Shown here piece after piece: positions 1-6,348 of a stretch of DNA of 7,232 bases. The stretch's first letter is position 1. The number at the start of each line of letters is the position of its first letter. The notes under the pieces are model-generated. The model was not told the origin of the DNA. It worked only from the letters and a program-made list of their open reading frames with translations, and made no database searches. A program made the translations under genes and the position numbers. Origin of the DNA: Deltaproteobacteria bacterium (GTDB taxonomy: Bacteria > Desulfobacterota > Desulfobacteria > Desulfobacterales > Desulfosalsimonadaceae); the NCBI GenBank assembly GCA_024280875.1, contig JAJRPH010000559.1, positions 1 through 7,232 of the forward strand, in the 5' to 3' direction.

Positions 1-916
1 CTTTACGATACGTATGGGCTTCTTCCTTCAACTGATCAATTTTAAAATTAGCCACATTGATGGCGTGTTCCGCGTCGAGCCGGGCAATTCCGTCGTGACG
101 GGCTTTGGCATCATCCAGCATATTCATAGAATGCGTGCGTTCTTCGGTGGCCGTTGTGAGTCTGGCAACGGCATGGTTGAATCCTGAGACCATCTCGTGA
201 ACCTGCGGCGCTTTGATTGTTTTTAAATCCACGACACTGTCATGCTGAAAACCAATTGCCCAGGAAATGATCGTGGTGACGACCACAGCAACAAGAACGT
301 TGGGAATACGCGGATTTATTCGCTTTAAGCCGTACATGATGCCAAAAGCCAGAACTCCCATAATCAGGGTCGGCCAATGGGTATAATATAAGGCTGCCGT
401 GCATACCCTGAATATAGTTTCATAATGATGGGTCGCCTTGTCCACATACACCCCGAACATCTTGGATAGCTGTGAAGATGCAATGATTATGGCCGCCGCA
501 TTGGTAAACCCGTTGACTACAGGATGGGAAAGAAAATTGACCACCACCCCAAGCCGAAGAACCCCCAGAGAAAATTGGAAGATACCGACCATAAGTGCCA
601 GTAGAATAGCGTAGGCAATATATCCTTCACTGCCGGCGGTGGCCAGGGGTTCCAGTGAGGCGGAAGTCATCAGAGATACAACCGCCACAGGGCCGGTTGC
701 CAGTTGGCGGCTGGATCCGAAGAGGGCCGCGATAATGGGTGGCAGGAACGAGGCATACAAACCATAATAGGAAGGCATGCCGGCCAGCTGGGCATAGGCC
801 ATGGACTGGGGAATCAGGACCAGGGCGACGGTGAGGCCGGACAGTGCATCAATTTTCAGTTTTTCAACGTTGTAGTCTCTCAGCCACTCGATAAAGGGAA
901 AAAACATTTTGATCAT
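1..916 (-). CDS. SulP-family inorganic anion (sulfate-type) permease, N-terminal part, cut by window edge
   Basis: Inner-membrane anion transporter of the SulP/SLC26 family, whose bacterial members carry sulfate, bicarbonate or dicarboxylates; the substrate here cannot be told. I translated 305 codons from the minus strand. The SulP signature GLTVALVLIPQSMAYAQLAG lies at residues 27-46, followed by YYGLYASFLPPIIAALFGSS and GPVAVVSLM (75-83), then further hydrophobic segments at about 98-128, 138-150, 183-197 and 205-223. After about residue 230 a charged, alanine-, glutamate- and lysine-rich stretch runs at least to residue 305 where a canonical SulP would normally return to membrane helices; it looks like a cytoplasmic helical insertion. 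The C-terminal half, including any STAS domain, is outside the window. The ATG at 916 is chosen because AGGCGG sits about 9 bases upstream, overlapping the tetR stop; an in-frame ATG at 907 is the alternative. It lies 12 bases downstream of tetR, so cotranscription is likely. Confidence 0.93.
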   Translation of the reverse strand, partial: MIKMFFPFIEWLRDYNVEKLKIDALSGLTVALVLIPQSMAYAQLAGMPSYYGLYASFLPPIIAALFGSSRQLATGPVAVVSLMTSASLEPLATAGSEGYIAYAILLALMVGIFQFSLGVLRLGVVVNFLSHPVVNGFTNAAAIIIASSQLSKMFGVYVDKATHHYETIFRVCTAALYYTHWPTLIMGVLAFGIMYGLKRINPRIPNVLVAVVVTTIISWAIGFQHDSVVDLKTIKAPQVHEMVSGFNHAVARLTTATEERTHSMNMLDDAKARHDGIARLDAEHAINVANFKIDQLKEEAHTYRK

Positions 917-928
917 TGAAAATACCGC

Positions 929-1522
929 CTATGTTTTTTGATTTTTGTTTGCCGCCATTTGGCGAATGGTGGAGATCAGTTCATTATAAAGTGCCCCGGC
1001 ATCATATAGATTGCAGTTTTTAAAGCGAACCATACCGTCAACCGTTGACAGTATGAGCAGCGCTGTTTTGCGCGGCGACAGTTTGCCGATGGACCCATCT
1101 GCCTGACCCTGCACCAGGGCTTTTTCAAATATATCCACAAAGCAGTTGTATATATCTTCCAGGGAATGCCGGCAGGTATCGTTTTCTTTGGCAAGCTTGT
1201 AAGGATAGTACCGGTGGAGCAGGAGAAACCACTCGGCCTTGTTTCCGGCCAGATAAAGGTAAAACGAGACTGTGCCTTCCAGCATTTCCAAGCCGTTGAC
1301 AAATTTTTTTTCACCGAAATAATGGGAGAACTCTTCAAGAATACCGTCCTTGACACTTCCTAATACAGACAGGAAAAGCTCTTCCTTACTTTTAAAATGG
1401 TAAAAAATCGTGGCGCTGACCGCTCCGGTCATCTTGGCAACTTCCACCATAGAGGTGTCTTTAAAGCCATTGGTGGCAAAAAGGAGCGTAGCTGCTTTTA
1501 GTATGTCTTCTTTTTTTGACAT
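929..1522 (-). CDS. TetR/AcrR-family transcriptional regulator
   Basis: One-component repressor of 197 residues, a typical length for the family. The N-terminal DNA-binding domain is clear: KEDILKAATLLFATNGF at 4-20 (helix 1), then the helix-turn-helix at about 23-43 ending in the family-typical ATIFYHFKSKEELF (37-50). Residues from about 60 onward are the divergent ligand-binding and dimerisation domain, whose inducer cannot be predicted. The gene ends with TAG 12 bases before the SulP permease, which suggests it controls that transporter and itself. A near-consensus promoter overlapped by a perfect inverted repeat lies about 180-230 bases upstream, fitting autoregulation. The start ATG at 1522 gives the standard TetR N-terminus, but no good Shine-Dalgarno sequence precedes it. 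Family certain; target and ligand inferred only. Confidence 0.95.
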   Translation of the reverse strand: MSKKEDILKAATLLFATNGFKDTSMVEVAKMTGAVSATIFYHFKSKEELFLSVLGSVKDGILEEFSHYFGEKKFVNGLEMLEGTVSFYLYLAGNKAEWFLLLHRYYPYKLAKENDTCRHSLEDIYNCFVDIFEKALVQGQADGSIGKLSPRKTALLILSTVDGMVRFKNCNLYDAGALYNELISTIRQMAANKNQKT

Positions 1523-1555
1523 GGTGAACAGGTTGTAACTTTCTGAAAATAATTT

Positions 1556-1663
1556 CTATTGGGTTGGTGCTGGTTTCTTATCCGGCACCAAAATCTGCCG
1601 ATGGACATATTCCATTTGTCGGGATTGGATACCGACCTGCAATTTATTATATTGCACCGTCAT
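1556..1663 (-). CDS. possible 35-residue small ORF in the tetR leader (uncertain)
   Basis: Reading the minus strand between the probable promoter and tetR gives ATG at 1663 followed by 34 more sense codons and TAG at 1556-1558, ending 33 bases before the tetR start. The peptide begins MTVQYNKLQV, has a second in-frame ATG at 1615, and ends in a lysine-, proline- and glutamine-rich tail (PDKKPAPTQ). It has no membrane segment and resembles no family I know. No convincing ribosome binding site precedes it. Three inverted repeats fall within the same stretch, so the sequence may instead be a structured untranslated leader, and an alternative promoter (CATAAT, on + 1662-1667) would exclude the first ATG from the transcript. 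It could be a leader peptide, a small unrelated protein, or chance. Confidence 0.2.
   Translation of the reverse strand: MTVQYNKLQVGIQSRQMEYVHRQILVPDKKPAPTQ
1564..1636 (-). promoter_or_regulatory. structured leader: three consecutive hairpins upstream of tetR
   Basis: Three adjacent inverted repeats lie in the probable 5' leader of tetR-sulP. In transcript order they are GTCGG/CCGAC (1632-1636 with 1618-1622, loop 9), ATGGA/TCCAT (1611-1615 with 1601-1605, loop 5), and TTGGTGC/GCACCAA (1585-1591 with 1564-1570, extendable by two pairs past one mismatch, loop about 8). No T-run follows the last one, so it is not a standard intrinsic terminator. The arrangement could control translation or stability of the tetR message. 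I do not recognise a known riboswitch class. Confidence 0.35.
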
Positions 1664-1704
1664 TATGAAATTTATTACCGGATCATCAAATAATATTTTT
1701 TATG

Positions 1705-1734
1705 AATAAAACTGACTGATTGATCAGTTTTATT
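1705..1734. promoter_or_regulatory. probable TetR operator, perfect 11+11 inverted repeat
   Basis: AATAAAACTGA (1705-1715) and its exact reverse complement TCAGTTTTATT (1724-1734) flank the 8-base spacer CTGATTGA. The CTGACTGAT...ATCAG character resembles operators of many TetR-family repressors. It overlaps the -10 element of the minus-strand promoter in front of tetR, the usual position for an autorepressing dimer site. No T-run in the right place makes a terminator reading unlikely. Binding by the neighbouring TetR protein is inferred from proximity. Confidence 0.6.
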
Positions 1735-1755
1735 TTAAACACGATTTCTTGTCAA
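1727..1755 (-). promoter_or_regulatory. sigma70-type promoter for tetR-sulP
   Basis: On the minus strand a perfect -35 TTGACA (1755-1750) is followed after 17 bases by TAAAAC (1732-1727), a 4/6 match to TATAAT. Transcription would begin near 1720, giving a leader of about 200 bases before the tetR ATG at 1522. The -10 lies inside the right arm of the inverted repeat at 1705-1734. A second, weaker candidate on the same strand is TTGATG (1689-1684), 16 bases, CATAAT (1667-1662). Confidence 0.5.
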
Positions 1756-1826
1756 GGTATTTTTCGAAATACAGAGAATCCTGTTTGTGGAAAAAATAGA
1801 GGTTTTAAAAATGTTTGATCTTTGAC

Positions 1827-1842
1827 GGCTTTGTAAAAAGCC
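1827..1842. repeat. short hairpin GGCTTT-GTAA-AAAGCC
   Basis: A perfect 6-base stem with a 4-base loop sits in the gene-free region. From memory it resembles short hairpins scattered between genes in Desulfobacterales genomes (variants of a GACTTTTTAC...GTC type sequence). That resemblance was not checked, and the repeat occurs only once in this window. It lacks a T-run on either side strong enough for an intrinsic terminator. Confidence 0.3.
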
Positions 1843-1975
1843 AAAATTCTGTGTTACGAGCATGCTTCACTTTTTTGTAGGGTACATTTTATGCATCAAT
1901 AATAGCGAATCATTGCTCATCAATATGTCAAGAACCAATATCATTAACGCCCTCCCATTTCGTTTTTGAGAGGTG

Positions 1976-1986
1976 TTATAAGACAA
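1976..1986. repeat. direct repeat TTATAAGACAA, copy 1
   Basis: Identical 11-base sequence to that at 2183-2193, 207 bases apart start to start, both in the gene-free region. It could be a footprint of an excised or decayed small mobile element, a paired protein-binding site, or chance in AT-rich DNA. No inverted terminal repeats were found that would make an element certain. Confidence 0.3.
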
Positions 1987-2095
1987 TCTAAGGGGAAAGT
2001 CTGGATTTATTTTATTTGTTGTTATAACGGCATATTACGATATATTTGAACATCCCCACTTTAATCTCAAACAATAATTTCTGATCGTGCGAAAT

Positions 2096-2116
2096 GTGAG
2101 CAATATCTCACTTTTT
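2096..2116 (+). terminator. weak terminator-like hairpin
   Basis: GTGAG (2096-2100), loop CAATAT, CTCAC (2107-2111), then TTTTT (2112-2116) on the plus strand. The stem is only 5 pairs and no plus-strand gene ends just before it, so its role as a terminator is doubtful. On the minus strand, where rapA ends upstream, there is no T-run after the stem. Confidence 0.2.
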
Positions 2117-2182
2117 GGGGGCAAAAACAACATTATAGCCATGGCACGAACAAAGCGGCACTCTGTATTCGTGAAAGGCATT

Positions 2183-2193
2183 TTATAAGACAA
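2183..2193. repeat. direct repeat TTATAAGACAA, copy 2
   Basis: Second exact copy of the 11-base sequence at 1976-1986. It lies about 30 bases beyond the rapA stop codon, next to the orphan AGGAGGT on the minus strand. Confidence 0.3.
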
Positions 2194-2224
2194 GTTAAAA
2201 ACAATTACCTCCTGTAAAAGTCGA

Positions 2225-5047
2225 TTACGTCATCAAAACAACCCTAAGCGCATCCAATCGGAATCTTGCTCCACGAACATGGTTGCACAGCGCCTGCTTT
2301 TCATTTTCCATAATCTCGATTTCTTCTTTGCGGATCTCAGGATTAACTTTCTGCAGCCCTTTTAGTCTTTCGATTTCCGTTCCCATGACAGATTCAATTT
2401 CATCGACAGCCGACTTGATCATGGGCTGGGCTGATGCTTCAGCAATTCCCGCAGAAACATTTACCATTTCCGGAAGAAAAATTTCCGTGATCTCCCTGTT
2501 TTTCGACAGCCATACACCATTAAAATTTCCCAGTTTTTGTTCAAACAAAACAAAAGGATAATCTTCAGACACATCGTTGCCGGAACTATCTACAACTATG
2601 CGGACTGGCGATAGGGGTAGAAAACGCTCGATATGCATCCCTGACGGCGCAATACATTCGAGAACAAATACCGCTTCCAAAAGAATACCCTGCTTTCCGG
2701 AATTATTCCATATCGCCAGACTGCTGTTGCCCTTTTCTGTGCCCAAGAGCATTTCCATGGCACCGATAACCATAGGGTGATCCCAACTCAAAAAATCGAT
2801 CTCTCCCCTGACGCATGCATAGGACCTCTCAAAAGTAAACACCCGTTTGTTTTCTCCCAGGGCGGGAACCGGAAATTCGGAACCGGTCAGGTCATTGAAA
2901 TGCAATTGAAAGATTCGATCTGAAATTTCATTGGTCCGAATTCTGTAATGATCAAAAATTCTGAGCATATAATTATCAAGATCCCGGCATTCATCAATGG
3001 CGATTATTTTATCCGTCAGTTTTTTTGCCTTGCCTTCATGAAATGAATTCAGCTCAAGTATCCGGTTCCGGCCTTTTTCAAACTGCTCGAAAAGTTCTCT
3101 TCGATACTCTGCGGTTTGAGTAATCAGCGCGGACATATCCGGTTCGAAAATTTTATCATTTTTAATTTTTGTTTTTAAAAGGTCCGTAACACGTTGTCCG
3201 AATTTTTTGTACAGATAATGAAGCCCGTTAACATTATTTTCAAAAACTTCAAGCCCGCTGCTGTGCCAGTTGACCAGGATTTCAGAAGCACTGCCTTTCA
3301 GATATGGGACATGAATAAAAATATTCCGGGTCTGTCCAATCCGATCCAGGCGGCCAACCCGCTGTTCCAGGAGTTCGGGATTTAAAGGCAGATCAAACAT
3401 CACCATGTGATGAGCAAACTGAAAATTTCGCCCCTCGCTGCCGATTTCGGAACAGATCATGATCTGGGCGCCCTGCTTTTCGGAAAACCACGCCGCATTC
3501 CGGTCCCGCTGGATCAGGGTCATGTTTTCATTAAAAAGAGCGATTTTAATATTTACCTGTTTTTTAACAGCCATCTCAATGGCAATAGACTTTTCCGGAG
3601 ACCGACAGATGATCAGAATCTTTTCATTGGCAAGCCTTTTTTTAAGATCCACCAGAAACAGAATCCGGGGATCAGAAACATAATCAAAGGATACAGGGTT
3701 TTGATTGGGTATTAATTCATTGAGTAATTCAAGGTTTGCCGGGCGGATATTTACAGGAGATGCGTCCAGCGGACATAATTTTTCAACACGCCGGGGAAAC
3801 CAGGCAATTGTGGAACGCGTATTTCTAAAGATCACGCGTCCTGCTCCATACCGGTCCAGAATTTCTGTAACAATTTTCCTACGGTCGTTTTTACTGCCAT
3901 TCACGAGGGAGTCAAAACGCTTTTTTTCTTCTTTCAGCCGAAGCCCTAATATTAATGCCGCACTTTCAATGTCAATGTTTTCAAGTTTGTCGGTGTTGAT
4001 ATGATCGATGAGTTCTGCAATTTTATGATAATTACCGGCATTTTGTAAAAACACATCAAAATCATGATATCTTGCAGGATCCAGGAGTTTGAGACGGGCA
4101 AAATGGCTGCGTTCCCCCATTTGATCAGGGGTGGCGGTTAACAGCATCATCCCTTTGCAGGCCTGCCCCAGAGACTTAATAAACCTATACTCCGGGCTAT
4201 TTTCAACAATGTGGTGGGCTTCATCCACCACCAGCATATCCCACCCAGCATTCAATACCTGCTGTTTACGTCTGTTATTCTTAAAAAAACTAATACTGCA
4301 GATGCCCAGCTGATATTCAAGAAAGGGATTGATGTTGGGATCCTGTTTTTCTGCCGAACGGCAGAAGGGTTCGTCAAATATTCTAAAAACAATATTAAAC
4401 CGCCGCCAGAACTCAACAAACCATTGATGGACCAGTGAATCCGGCACAATGATGAGCACGCGGCTGATTCTTTCACATCCAAGAAGACGATGCAGGATTA
4501 AACCTGCTTCAATGGTTTTCCCCAACCCGACTTCATCGGAAAGGAGAACACGAGGCGCATAGCGGGAGGCAACTTCCGCCGCAATATAAAACTGATGGCT
4601 GATCAGATCCACACGACCGCCCACAAACCCGCGGACAGGTGATTTTTTCGCCTGGGCCATAAAATTAAGAGTATCAAACCGAAGATTAAAAATTTGGTTT
4701 GAATCCACCAACCCGTTGATCAATCGCTCTTTTGGCGTTGAAAAGCTGATGGTATCGCAAATATCATATTCAGGGATCTCGCATCCGTTTCCGCTATAAA
4801 TTAACAGACCGTTGATTTCTCTGACAGCTTCTATACGCACTTTGATCTCATCCCGGGACATTATTTCATCACCGGGTCTGAATTTAACTCTTTTTAAAGG
4901 GGCATTTGCGGTCGCATACTGCCGTTTGGCATGACTCCCAAAGAAACTGATACAGGTCATGCGCTGTTCGACGACTTCAATAGTCCCAAGGCCCAGCTCC
5001 GGTTCCATCTCACTGATCCAGCGCTGCCCGGTTACATATTTATGCAT
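2225..5047 (-). CDS. rapA: RapA (HepA), RNA polymerase-associated Swi2/Snf2 ATPase
   Basis: ATP-driven remodeller that binds RNA polymerase and helps recycle it after transcription, acting in the cytoplasm. The 940-residue protein is close in length to E. coli RapA (968) and matches it from end to end as I remember that sequence. Counting from the ATG: N-terminal tudor-like region opening GQRWISEMEPELGLGT (7-22); ATPase motif I DEVGLGKTIEAG (171-182); Walker B DEAHH (275-279); motif III LLTATP (302-307); motif V SEIGSEGRNFQFA (533-545); motif VI LEQRVGRLDRIGQ (560-572); then the RapA-specific C-terminal region with FLSWDHPM and a closing RLDALR. All catalytic motifs look intact. The ATG at 5047 is preferred to a TTG one codon earlier; AAGAG lies 7 bases upstream. 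It starts 15 bases after the COG2426-type gene, so the two are probably cotranscribed. Confidence 0.97.
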   Translation of the reverse strand: MHKYVTGQRWISEMEPELGLGTIEVVEQRMTCISFFGSHAKRQYATANAPLKRVKFRPGDEIMSRDEIKVRIEAVREINGLLIYSGNGCEIPEYDICDTISFSTPKERLINGLVDSNQIFNLRFDTLNFMAQAKKSPVRGFVGGRVDLISHQFYIAAEVASRYAPRVLLSDEVGLGKTIEAGLILHRLLGCERISRVLIIVPDSLVHQWFVEFWRRFNIVFRIFDEPFCRSAEKQDPNINPFLEYQLGICSISFFKNNRRKQQVLNAGWDMLVVDEAHHIVENSPEYRFIKSLGQACKGMMLLTATPDQMGERSHFARLKLLDPARYHDFDVFLQNAGNYHKIAELIDHINTDKLENIDIESAALILGLRLKEEKKRFDSLVNGSKNDRRKIVTEILDRYGAGRVIFRNTRSTIAWFPRRVEKLCPLDASPVNIRPANLELLNELIPNQNPVSFDYVSDPRILFLVDLKKRLANEKILIICRSPEKSIAIEMAVKKQVNIKIALFNENMTLIQRDRNAAWFSEKQGAQIMICSEIGSEGRNFQFAHHMVMFDLPLNPELLEQRVGRLDRIGQTRNIFIHVPYLKGSASEILVNWHSSGLEVFENNVNGLHYLYKKFGQRVTDLLKTKIKNDKIFEPDMSALITQTAEYRRELFEQFEKGRNRILELNSFHEGKAKKLTDKIIAIDECRDLDNYMLRIFDHYRIRTNEISDRIFQLHFNDLTGSEFPVPALGENKRVFTFERSYACVRGEIDFLSWDHPMVIGAMEMLLGTEKGNSSLAIWNNSGKQGILLEAVFVLECIAPSGMHIERFLPLSPVRIVVDSSGNDVSEDYPFVLFEQKLGNFNGVWLSKNREITEIFLPEMVNVSAGIAEASAQPMIKSAVDEIESVMGTEIERLKGLQKVNPEIRKEEIEIMENEKQALCNHVRGARFRLDALRVVLMT

Positions 5048-5062
5048 CAAAAAACTCTTTTT

Positions 5063-5743
5063 TCATCCGTCGAATCCGTTTTTTGAAAACCAGTTTCGAA
5101 TATGCTTTAAAAAATAAACCCCGACAACAATGGCAATGACCGCGAAAACGCCCTGTATGTTGGTAATATGTTCACTTAAAAACTTAAAAAAAATACTCCA
5201 GAGCACAATTGCGATAAACGTACCTGAAAATACGGATATAAAATTTCTTTTCAAGCTAAAACAGAGAAAATAAGCAATAAACGATCCCACAACCGGACCG
5301 GTAACCGGCAAGGGGACCATTACAAAAATAAAAATTCCGAGCCATCCGTATTTGGAAATAACTTCTTCGTATTTACGGGCATTTCTTTCAGAATTTTTAA
5401 TGGCCTTTTGTAAAAAACCGAATCGAAAATATTGATTATTAAATGAAAACAAAAACAGGGAAAAACTGAAACAAACAATAAGGACTTCCAGAAACATATT
5501 GTAAAGGATTGTGACGTAAATATTAATATCAAAAGCGATACAAAGCCCGATACCCGCAGCTCTACCGCCGAGTGAATGGGCAACAAACGCACCAAAAAGG
5601 GTTCGGCCAAGGAGCAAGTCATAGGAAAAAGCATACCCAATGATCGCAAAGAATATAATGAACAGGATAATAGAAACGAATAGCATCCTGCCTGCTTCGG
5701 AACTATACATGATTCTTAAATTGAATTTATTTCCCATAAACAT
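5063..5743 (-). CDS. COG2426/PF06695 small membrane protein (annotated as small multi-drug export protein)
   Basis: Inner-membrane protein of unproven function. From the ATG at 5743 it has 226 residues with hydrophobic segments at about 20-40, 53-70, 76-101, 134-160, 168-187 and 196-213. The family hallmark is the segment NARKYEEVISKYGWLGIFIF (121-140), followed by VMVPLPVTGPVVGSFIAY (141-158), matching the KKYG...PLP.TG pattern of the family. The name multi-drug exporter is a database label with little support. An open frame extends upstream to a TTG at 5785, but a TATAAT at 5776-5771 falls inside that extension, so the start is more likely ATG 5743, with ATG 5737 as alternative. It heads a probable operon with rapA, 15 bases downstream. 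Confidence 0.85.
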   Translation of the reverse strand: MFMGNKFNLRIMYSSEAGRMLFVSIILFIIFFAIIGYAFSYDLLLGRTLFGAFVAHSLGGRAAGIGLCIAFDINIYVTILYNMFLEVLIVCFSFSLFLFSFNNQYFRFGFLQKAIKNSERNARKYEEVISKYGWLGIFIFVMVPLPVTGPVVGSFIAYFLCFSLKRNFISVFSGTFIAIVLWSIFFKFLSEHITNIQGVFAVIAIVVGVYFLKHIRNWFSKNGFDG

Positions 5744-5770
5744 ACATTTCCATTTGATCCAAAATTTTTT

Positions 5771-5798
5771 ATTATACACAATCAAGAGAGTTGCTCAA
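5771..5798 (-). promoter_or_regulatory. sigma70-type promoter for the COG2426-rapA pair
   Basis: On the minus strand TTGAGC (5798-5793, 4/6 match) is followed after 16 bases by a perfect TATAAT (5776-5771). Transcription would start near 5762-5764, about 20 bases before the chosen ATG at 5743. This short region also has to hold the promoter of the divergent darP gene; only a poor plus-strand candidate is visible (TTGCTC at 5791, TATTAA at 5815). Confidence 0.55.
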
Positions 5799-5859
5799 AT
5801 ACAAAATTTCTGATTATTAATAAAGAAATAAAAAAAGAGGAAAATAAAGTTTTCAAAAA

Positions 5860-6348
5860 ATGAATGATGACCGCAAAAGCAGAACAAAGTTAAAAAATGA
5901 AGTTAAAGCATTGCAAGATCTTGGGGAACAACTTGTGGAGCTTTCGACGGATCAGCTGAAAACGATTCAGTTACCCGAAGAACTTTTATCCGCCGTCAAA
6001 GAAGCCCGTCAAATTTCGCAACATATAGCCAGGCGACGGCAAATGCAATACATTGGTAAACTGATGCGCGAAATAGATCCGGAACCCGTTCAGAATTTTC
6101 TCGAAAATATCCGGCAGGGAAATTATCAGAGTACAATGGCATTTAGAAAAATTGAGAAATGGCGGGATGAACTCAAAGAAGGAAACTTAGAAATTATTGA
6201 AGAAATTATTGCCAGCTGTCCGAACGCCCAGAGGCAACGGCTGAATCAGCTGATAAGAAACGCGCGTAATTCAAGAACACCGGGCCAGGTGTCAAAGGCA
6301 TCAAAGGCACTTTTCCGTTATCTTAAAGAAATAGATAGCAGTCCATGA
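5860..6348 (+). CDS. darP: DarP/YjgA family 50S ribosomal subunit assembly factor (DUF615)
   Basis: In E. coli DarP (YjgA) binds late precursors of the large ribosomal subunit and promotes their maturation. This 162-residue, highly charged, mostly helical protein matches the family throughout: SRTKLKNEVKALQDLGEQLVEL near the N-terminus (7-28), the basic signature RRRQMQYIGKLMR (58-70), QRLNQLIRNAR (126-136) and a final LFRYLKEI (151-158). It is about 20 residues shorter than the E. coli protein, lacking the acidic N-terminal extension. ATG 5860 is the only sensible start, since an in-frame stop lies at 5845-5847; AGAGG at 5836-5840 is rather far upstream, so initiation may be weak. Its stop overlaps the start of the acetyltransferase gene by ATGA, suggesting translational coupling. 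Confidence 0.93.
   Translation: MNDDRKSRTKLKNEVKALQDLGEQLVELSTDQLKTIQLPEELLSAVKEARQISQHIARRRQMQYIGKLMREIDPEPVQNFLENIRQGNYQSTMAFRKIEKWRDELKEGNLEIIEEIIASCPNAQRQRLNQLIRNARNSRTPGQVSKASKALFRYLKEIDSSP
6345..6348 (+). promoter_or_regulatory. ATGA stop/start overlap coupling darP to the acetyltransferase gene
   Basis: The darP stop TGA (6346-6348) shares bases with the ATG (6345-6347) of the next gene. Such overlaps usually allow terminating ribosomes to restart, which fits the lack of a strong Shine-Dalgarno sequence for the second gene. Confidence 0.8.

Larger units (their letters stand above)
1756..2224. other. intergenic stretch with no supported gene
   Basis: About 470 AT-rich bases between the tetR promoter and the end of rapA. 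Both strands are broken by stops into frames too short or too featureless to call. What can be seen: a small GGCTTT/AAAGCC hairpin (1827-1842), an 11-base direct repeat TTATAAGACAA (1976-1986 and 2183-2193), a GTGAG/CTCAC hairpin followed by five T (2096-2116), the palindrome GCCATGGC near 2140, and an orphan AGGAGGT on the minus strand just downstream of rapA. No clear terminator for rapA is visible. It may be a decayed remnant, but nothing recognisable survives. Confidence 0.6.

Noticed and set aside
704..919. Plus-strand open frame of 71 codons
   Set aside because: It lies antisense to the clear SulP signature region; its glycine- and glutamine-rich product resembles no family.
976..1363. 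Open frames of 126 codons (minus) and 65 codons (plus) inside tetR
   Set aside because: Both overlap the convincing TetR reading frame and have no recognisable domain.
1906..1931. TTGACA on the minus strand at 1931-1926 as a second promoter
   Set aside because: No acceptable -10 element at 16-18 bases; the nearest AT-rich match is 20 or more bases away.
1925..1969. 14-codon plus-strand frame starting MSRTNI in the gene-free region
   Set aside because: Too short, no ribosome binding site, no resemblance to a known small protein.
2143..2172. CACGAA...TTCGTG inverted repeat in the gene-free region
   Set aside because: Six-base arms with a loop of about 17 bases are expected by chance in a stretch of this size.
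2283..4482. Several open frames of 60-102 codons within rapA, on both strands
   Set aside because: The RapA frame is intact with all ATPase motifs; these are by-products of its codons.
5320..5649. 109-codon minus-strand frame within the COG2426-type gene
   Set aside because: Shifted frame of the membrane protein; the family motif lies in the longer frame.
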